Origin: Hexactinellida sp. DTS-2022
Lineage: Eukaryota > Porifera > Hexactinellida
Assembly (NCBI GenBank): GCA_028753945.1
Contig: JAPNXP010000004.1
Location: 3,162,001 to 3,226,000 of the forward strand
Length of the DNA: 64,000 nt
Reading direction: 5' to 3'
Of this stretch, positions 59,460-64,000 are shown in pieces. The notes beneath the pieces are model-generated. The model saw only the letters and a program-made list of their open reading frames with translations. It was not told the origin of the DNA and searched no databases. Position 1 is the first letter of the stretch, and the number at the start of each line of letters is the position of its first letter. The position numbers and the translations under genes are program-made.

Positions 59460-60035
59460 CATAGTCATTACCTAATAATGAATTAAGTGTTAATTATCTC
59501 ACTATCTCAAAGATTATTGAAGTTAGGCATAGAAAATGTATTATCGATGAATAGGAAGTTACCTATTCCGGACAGATCAGTACCAGTCTAGTTTACATAA
59601 CATTCATAGTTTTTGAGTTATGGCACATTTTAGGAAACATACATTTTCCATGGCAACCGAGGAATGTGTCAACATTCCATTTATAATTTCGATATATTTT
59701 ATTCAACTACTTCTGGGTATAACCATGTTCCAATTTTGAACATTTATAACGCGTTTAACTATGTTAAAAGTATGCTAGAAAAACAAGATAATTCGCAACC
59801 AAAATTACCATAACGTCATCAGATGATGATGACATATCACAATTCTGGAGGGTGCTATGTATACCTGGATACCATATTCCTATATAGCTATAATACACTT
59901 TTCAGCTCTATCATTGCTAATTATTCGAATAAAGATCAATTCTCCATTTTTCAATGCACTTTAAGTAATCCATGGTACACAAATTTTCGCCTAGCAAGTC
60001 AGGCCTTGTATATCGAAGGTCACGACCGTAACGTA
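59460..60035. repeat. Dispersed repeat, related to 38229-39230
   Basis: Shares AACCGAGGAATGTGTCAACA, TTATAACGCGTTTAACTATG, TATCACAATTCT-AGGGTG and GAAGGTCACG with the 38-39 kb fold-back. Only one arm is present here. Confidence 0.75.
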
Positions 60036-60385
60036 GTAATATATATTTAGCTGAACAATTTATTAATCATATTTTCAACAATATCATTCCTAGTTAAGAG
60101 GATATTTCGAATTTAGTGTTATGATGAAGTAATAGAACAAAAATATGGAATTGACCATATTTGGGTGTGACCACGCCTTTTGCCAAAATTAGGGCGGGGA
60201 GTGAGTTTTTGAACCTTGAAATTGTCATTTTTGAATTCAGCGCCCAAAGATTGTGTTAGATACCAAATTTAGTGACTAAAAATACAGAATTGACCATATT
60301 TTCAGTCATACAATGTTCAGCCTACGCATTTTTGACTGTGGTTTGGCTTTGTCGCGTCCGGGTATCTAGTAGTCCGTGCCTTTAC

Positions 60386-60568
60386 TTAAAGGATGAAACT
60401 TGACTTTAGCTCAAAGTGTCGTGAACAAATAAAAGAATTATCTGTCAGTTCATAATTTGCTGGTCTGTTGAGAAAGAGTAACCATTTAGCAATATGTTCT
60501 TGGTCTAGAGGGAACTTGGAACGAGGGTAATCTGGTCCATCTTTATAACCAGATCTACAACAAACCAC
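60386..60568 (-). pseudogene. THAP-domain fragment, second copy
   Basis: VCCRSGYKDGPDYPRSKFP, KWLLFLNRPANYELTD and FICSRHFELKSSF give a THAP zinc-finger pattern (Cys pair, Trp, Cys-x2-His) over about 55 residues. It resembles the 57 kb domain (CKTGYSSGP... ICIDHFE). It ends at a stop within the domain's tail, and nothing recognisable follows. Confidence 0.65.
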
Positions 60569-60599
60569 CTAGCACTTGTATTCTAATTTTGGTTTGAAA

Positions 60600-61785
60600 A
60601 TATACAAAACATAAAATATTCTGTTCTGAGAAAAACAGTCCGCCCGGACAGTTTTTGTCAAATCTAGCCAAACGATACTATTACAACGACATTAACTTAA
60701 AGTGTCAGACAGGGGGCTCACTCGGATATGCTTGGTTCTTGGACTGTCCTCAGAGATGGAACATAAAAGTGCATTGCTTATATCCAAGGAAAATATAGTG
60801 GGGAACAGTATCCTCTAGAAAATAATATTTGGGGAACCATTTTTTCTTAAGAAATAGTGACGGCAACAAAAATATGGGGTAACAGGATCCATAATGACAA
60901 AGCCACTTATATTTGTCAGCATATTACGCACAAAATTGAATCTGGTTAAAAAAAGGTTAAAAAAATTCTGAATCAAATTTTTCTTTCGGATTCGGATAGA
61001 TAGCATGTTAGACTATATTTAGAAATGCTAATACATTTAAATGTGCTTTTTAATTTGATTTCCTGAAATCGAGAACTACCGCTAAAATCTTTCGACTTAT
61101 ATACTCTCACAAGTAATTTTAAACGATATTTTTTTGATACTGAGCCCCAATTCAAACATGAATCTGAAGTTCCTTAGCGCTACCTACGACTACTTGAGAT
61201 GCTTGTGATGGGTTAAAAAAAGGACTTGACGGACTCAATTCAATTAGTGCTTCAGTTCCTATAACATACTATATAGTAATTATTTTATAAAAAAAATCAT
61301 AGATTTTCAAAATAGTTTTGACACAAATATGTAAATACATACTTTCCGTTGCTATAGTAACTAAGCAAGAGATTTTCCTAGTAGAAAATGACGAGAGCAT
61401 GAATTACTTTGCTTTTAACTCGCAACGCGTCAAATCAATATGCGTTCGATACGGGTACCCGCCAAAATCTCCAATTTTGTCAAAATTAATTTAGTTAATT
61501 AGAATATTAATATATTAGGTCCAATTACGTATGGAATTTGTACTTTTTTGGGATTCTTGGCCTTATAACAATTTGAATTAATAAAAAAGTTAGAAAACGC
61601 TCTGCTATTGTTTTACATATATATGTATACTACATAACCCCCAAATTTATAGTTTCTATTATAAATACTTTCGGAGTTCACTAGATTCTCTCATATTCAG
61701 TATTGCAATAAATTTATTTGGAGATAATGAGGAAGAAAGACAAATTCAAGACAAATACATGCAATCTAAGGTTACTAACACAAAT
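60600..61785. other. Non-coding
   Basis: A small palindrome near 60633-60657 (ACAGTCCG-CCCGGACAGT). 61170-61270 resembles 1400-1500 (GCTACCTACGAC, ATGGGT, CAATTCAATTAGT), and 61360-61690 resembles 2900-3220 (ACTCGTCAAATCAATATGC-type and CTAGATTCTC), so this is a diverged copy of the sequence into which the 1507 MITE inserted. No gene seen. Confidence 0.5.
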
Positions 61786-61789
61786 ATAT

Positions 61790-62685
61790 CTAAGGATCTT
61801 GCTCTTCACAGTCGAAACACTGGAATGGTTCATCTCCTACTTCCTTCAGGGTCACTTTCATGCACCTAGCGTGATACCACTGGTCGCAGAATTCGCAAAA
61901 CACCCAGTCATCGGTCTTCCGCTTTCTTCCGATCGGACAATTTCGCAACTGGCACTCTTCGCAAACGGTGTCTGATCCGTCACCAGTGGACGCTTTTGCA
62001 ACGGCTTTCTTCGCAGGGGTACTCGATGAAGCTTCACTACCAAAGGCTTTGGACTTATACTTTGCCCCAGCCTTTTCCCGCCTGCGTCTGGAAGATTCTG
62101 CGGTCAGAAACTGGGACTGGAGTAACCTTCGTCTCCTCTTCTGGGTTTCAGAGACAGCTTTGATACGACACCGGTTGCGTTCTTTGTCCTTTCTCGCGAA
62201 ATAGAGCAAGGTCTTATGTGAACAGGCTACTCCTAAGTTGGTAAGCACGCTAGCCAGAGACATAGAGCCCTCGTTGAAAGTGGTGACCGCCAGCGCTGCA
62301 GAGGCTTGGAGGTACTTCTGGCCGACACGCTTGATTTTCGGCGCGTTATGCCATAGGACGGAGTGCAGAGATTCATTCGCGTTCTGCGTCTTGCCAAGGG
62401 TTACGGCGGAACATAAAGCAATGCTCGCGAACTTCTGAAAGACATCCAAGAGGCGAGCCAGTTCTGGTGCCGTGAGGTATGGGGCCCGGAGATTCACCGG
62501 TGAAATTGTGTCGTCATCCTTTACTTCAGCAATATTCTTCCCCATATAGCACCACGAATCTCTGGTATGAGGACAGTTATCATGGTTCTCAACAAGGTGA
62601 TCGGCAAGGACGTAGAGAGCTTTCTGTATTTCTTCAGGACTCTTTCCCCTGTTCTGTACAATAACCAGCCCACTGGTTGGAGTTT
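61790..62685 (-). pseudogene. Mutator-like transposase-domain protein, C-terminal half, with PHD finger
   Basis: The frame is open from about 62685 (LVIVQNRGKSPEEIQKALYV, NHDNCPHTRDSWCYMG) through ATG 62545 to a stop at 61790. LGKTQNANESLHSVLWHNAP is the signature of the Mutator-like domain found in many arthropod and cnidarian elements. A basic linker (RKDKERNRCRIK, SRRRREKAGAKYKSK) leads to a PHD-type finger: CEECQLRNC, CEFCDQWYHARC, FQCFDC. The codon usage is richer in GC than the surroundings, suggesting a recent arrival. The N-terminal part with the first catalytic residues is missing, so I call it truncated; the retained part has no stops. Confidence 0.78.
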
Positions 62686-62996
62686 ATGACTAGTTATGTG
62701 GCCAAAAAATTCAAATATGATAAATCTGATTTTGCCAGTTTCTTAGGAATTGGCAGAGGTGTCTATAAACAAAAAGTTAACTTTAGAACAAAAGATTTTT
62801 TTTTCTGGAAAAATGGGAAAATAGTAGTCGTAGGTAGCGTTAGTTATTTTGTGAATTTCAGTCTTAATTTCGGTCAATTTAGTATCTAAGGGGGGCCTCA
62901 TGGCTCATGGCTCATGCCCCCTGCCCCCCCCCCCCATCCTGGAACCGCCTCTGATCCATGTTCCTCTTTTGTTTTCAATTGAATACATGATACAAC

Positions 62997-63180
62997 CAGT
63001 GTTTTTTTTAAGGATTTGCTCAAAGGGCCCTGCCAACAATTAGAGGCCCTCGCCCCCAACAATTAGAGGCCCTCACTCTACATTTCATGATATTGGGTAC
63101 TTAGCACGTTAAAAATTAGAGGCCCATGGAGAAAAATTAGAGGTCCATTTTGGGCCTCTAATTTGCCTTAAAAAATACTG
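62997..63180. mobile_element. hAT-type MITE, 184 bp (family shared with 41829)
   Basis: Ends CAGTGTTTTTTTTAAGG and CCTTAAAAAATACTG, exact 8-bp duplication GATACAAC (62989-62996 and 63181-63188). A fragment of another hAT-like end (GGAACCGCCTCTG, 62941-62953) precedes it. Confidence 0.93.
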
Positions 63181-63188
63181 GATACAAC

Positions 63189-64000
63189 CAATAAATTTAA
63201 GTTGTAGATATCACCATAATTTCCTGAAATAGACATTCAACTTAAGATTGATATGGTCGAAGGGCGGCATAGGTGTAAGTTACGTATCTGTTGAGTTGCT
63301 TAATTTTTGCCAAATCTCAAGTTGGAGTTCCTTATCAAAGTGTTCCTTATATATAAACGCGTATAATGAATTTATTTACAAATGCATATTTGACATATCT
63401 ATATTCTAGATGGAGTCAACTTTGTTTAGTTATTTATACGTGTATTAGTTATTTTAATAATACCATATATGGTCAAAACTGGAACTATATAATATTTTGT
63501 GTTAGGGCTGTTTCATAGGATTCTGACCCGCAAGTCGCAATTTCATTTTTGTGTAATCTGTTCTATCCCTAGTATCTCGGTTACTTATAAAAATGCTACT
63601 TTCTAAGATTTACTTACACTAATTGTATTATTGTTTCTAGATTTTAAACTTAAAATTTGACATTGACGATTATTATGGATGCGAGCGAGTATCAATCATA
63701 CACTAACAAGCCAAAAGCATTTGAACAATAGGGATTTTTATGCACACACATTACTTGTCTGGTAACTTATTAACGGCTATCTAAACTACTCTGAAATGAC
63801 TACAAATATATTATTATAGATATACATTGCAAAATATTGTGATTTCTATTCAATTTTGAAAAGATTCACGAAGTGGCGTACAAATGGAAATGTGGCTATA
63901 TCACAGCAGAATATATTCGGACTGATTTGATGCACTTAGAGTAATTTAATTAACCATGTGGAATTAAAATCTGCTATCAGAATTAATATATTAACATTGC
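63189..64000. other. Non-coding, AT-rich
   Basis: No open frame, repeat or RNA gene recognised. TTAGGGCTGTTTCATAGG near 63503 resembles a hAT end without a partner. Confidence 0.4.

Noticed and set aside
1..64000. Retrotransposons or integrated viruses
   Set aside because: No reverse transcriptase motif (YxDD context), integrase, capsid or LTR pair was seen on either strand.

Overview
This window looks like an AT-rich chromosome segment from an invertebrate animal, built almost entirely of transposable elements and their decayed genes. The evidence for a eukaryote is GT-AG introns with reading-frame continuity, THAP and PHD fingers, an OTU domain, Helitron, P, MULE, KDZ and RAG1/Transib-type transposases, a tRNA-derived SINE head, and many short elements with 8-bp (hAT-type) or TA (Tc1/mariner/pogo-type) target duplications. 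The element mix would suit a cnidarian-like or other non-vertebrate genome, but the species cannot be read from the sequence. I see no convincing single-copy host gene and no reverse transcriptase.

Layout. 0-5 kb: a 3' scrap of a RAG1-like transposase, a three-layer nest of hAT-type MITEs, and repeat families. 5.97-11.78 kb: an almost intact KDZ (Kyakuja/Dileera/Zisupton) DNA transposon with an 8-bp duplication, four 22-bp subterminal repeats at each end, a seven-exon transposase with one stop codon, and an opposing ULP1-like protease/PHD gene whose catalytic Cys is Phe. 11.8-14.7 kb: RAG1-like copy 1. 14.8-16.6 kb: a Helitron helicase fragment. 17.9-19.5 kb: RAG1-like copy 2. 19.5-31.1 kb: a very large decayed gene (PIN/FEN-like nuclease region plus CXC zinc module) bounded by ~140-bp inverted repeats. 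It is interrupted by RAG1-like copy 3, whose ends are the RSS heptamer CACAGTG (22.08-25.26 kb), and by a P-element-like transposase (27.1-28.5 kb).

31-42 kb: MITEs, tandem repeats, fold-back repeats and a MULE with terminal inverted repeats (39.37-41.19 kb). 42.7-46.6 kb: a Helitron Rep gene with an OTU domain, split by nested hAT-type elements. 47-51 kb: fold-back elements including a ~700-bp palindrome, and tandem repeats. 52-55 kb (minus strand): a decayed DDE-type transposase of a class I cannot name. 56.7-60.6 kb: two THAP-domain fragments. 61.8-62.7 kb (minus): the C-terminal half of a Mutator-like/PHD protein. The rest is MITEs or unassigned AT-rich DNA.

How it fits together: the window is a stratified record of insertions. 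RAG1-like copy 2 is cut off where the inverted-repeat-bounded CXC element begins, and that element was later hit by RAG1-like copy 3, so the RAG1-like family was active both before and after the CXC element arrived. At least seventeen short hAT-type elements with readable 8-bp duplications give further relative dating.
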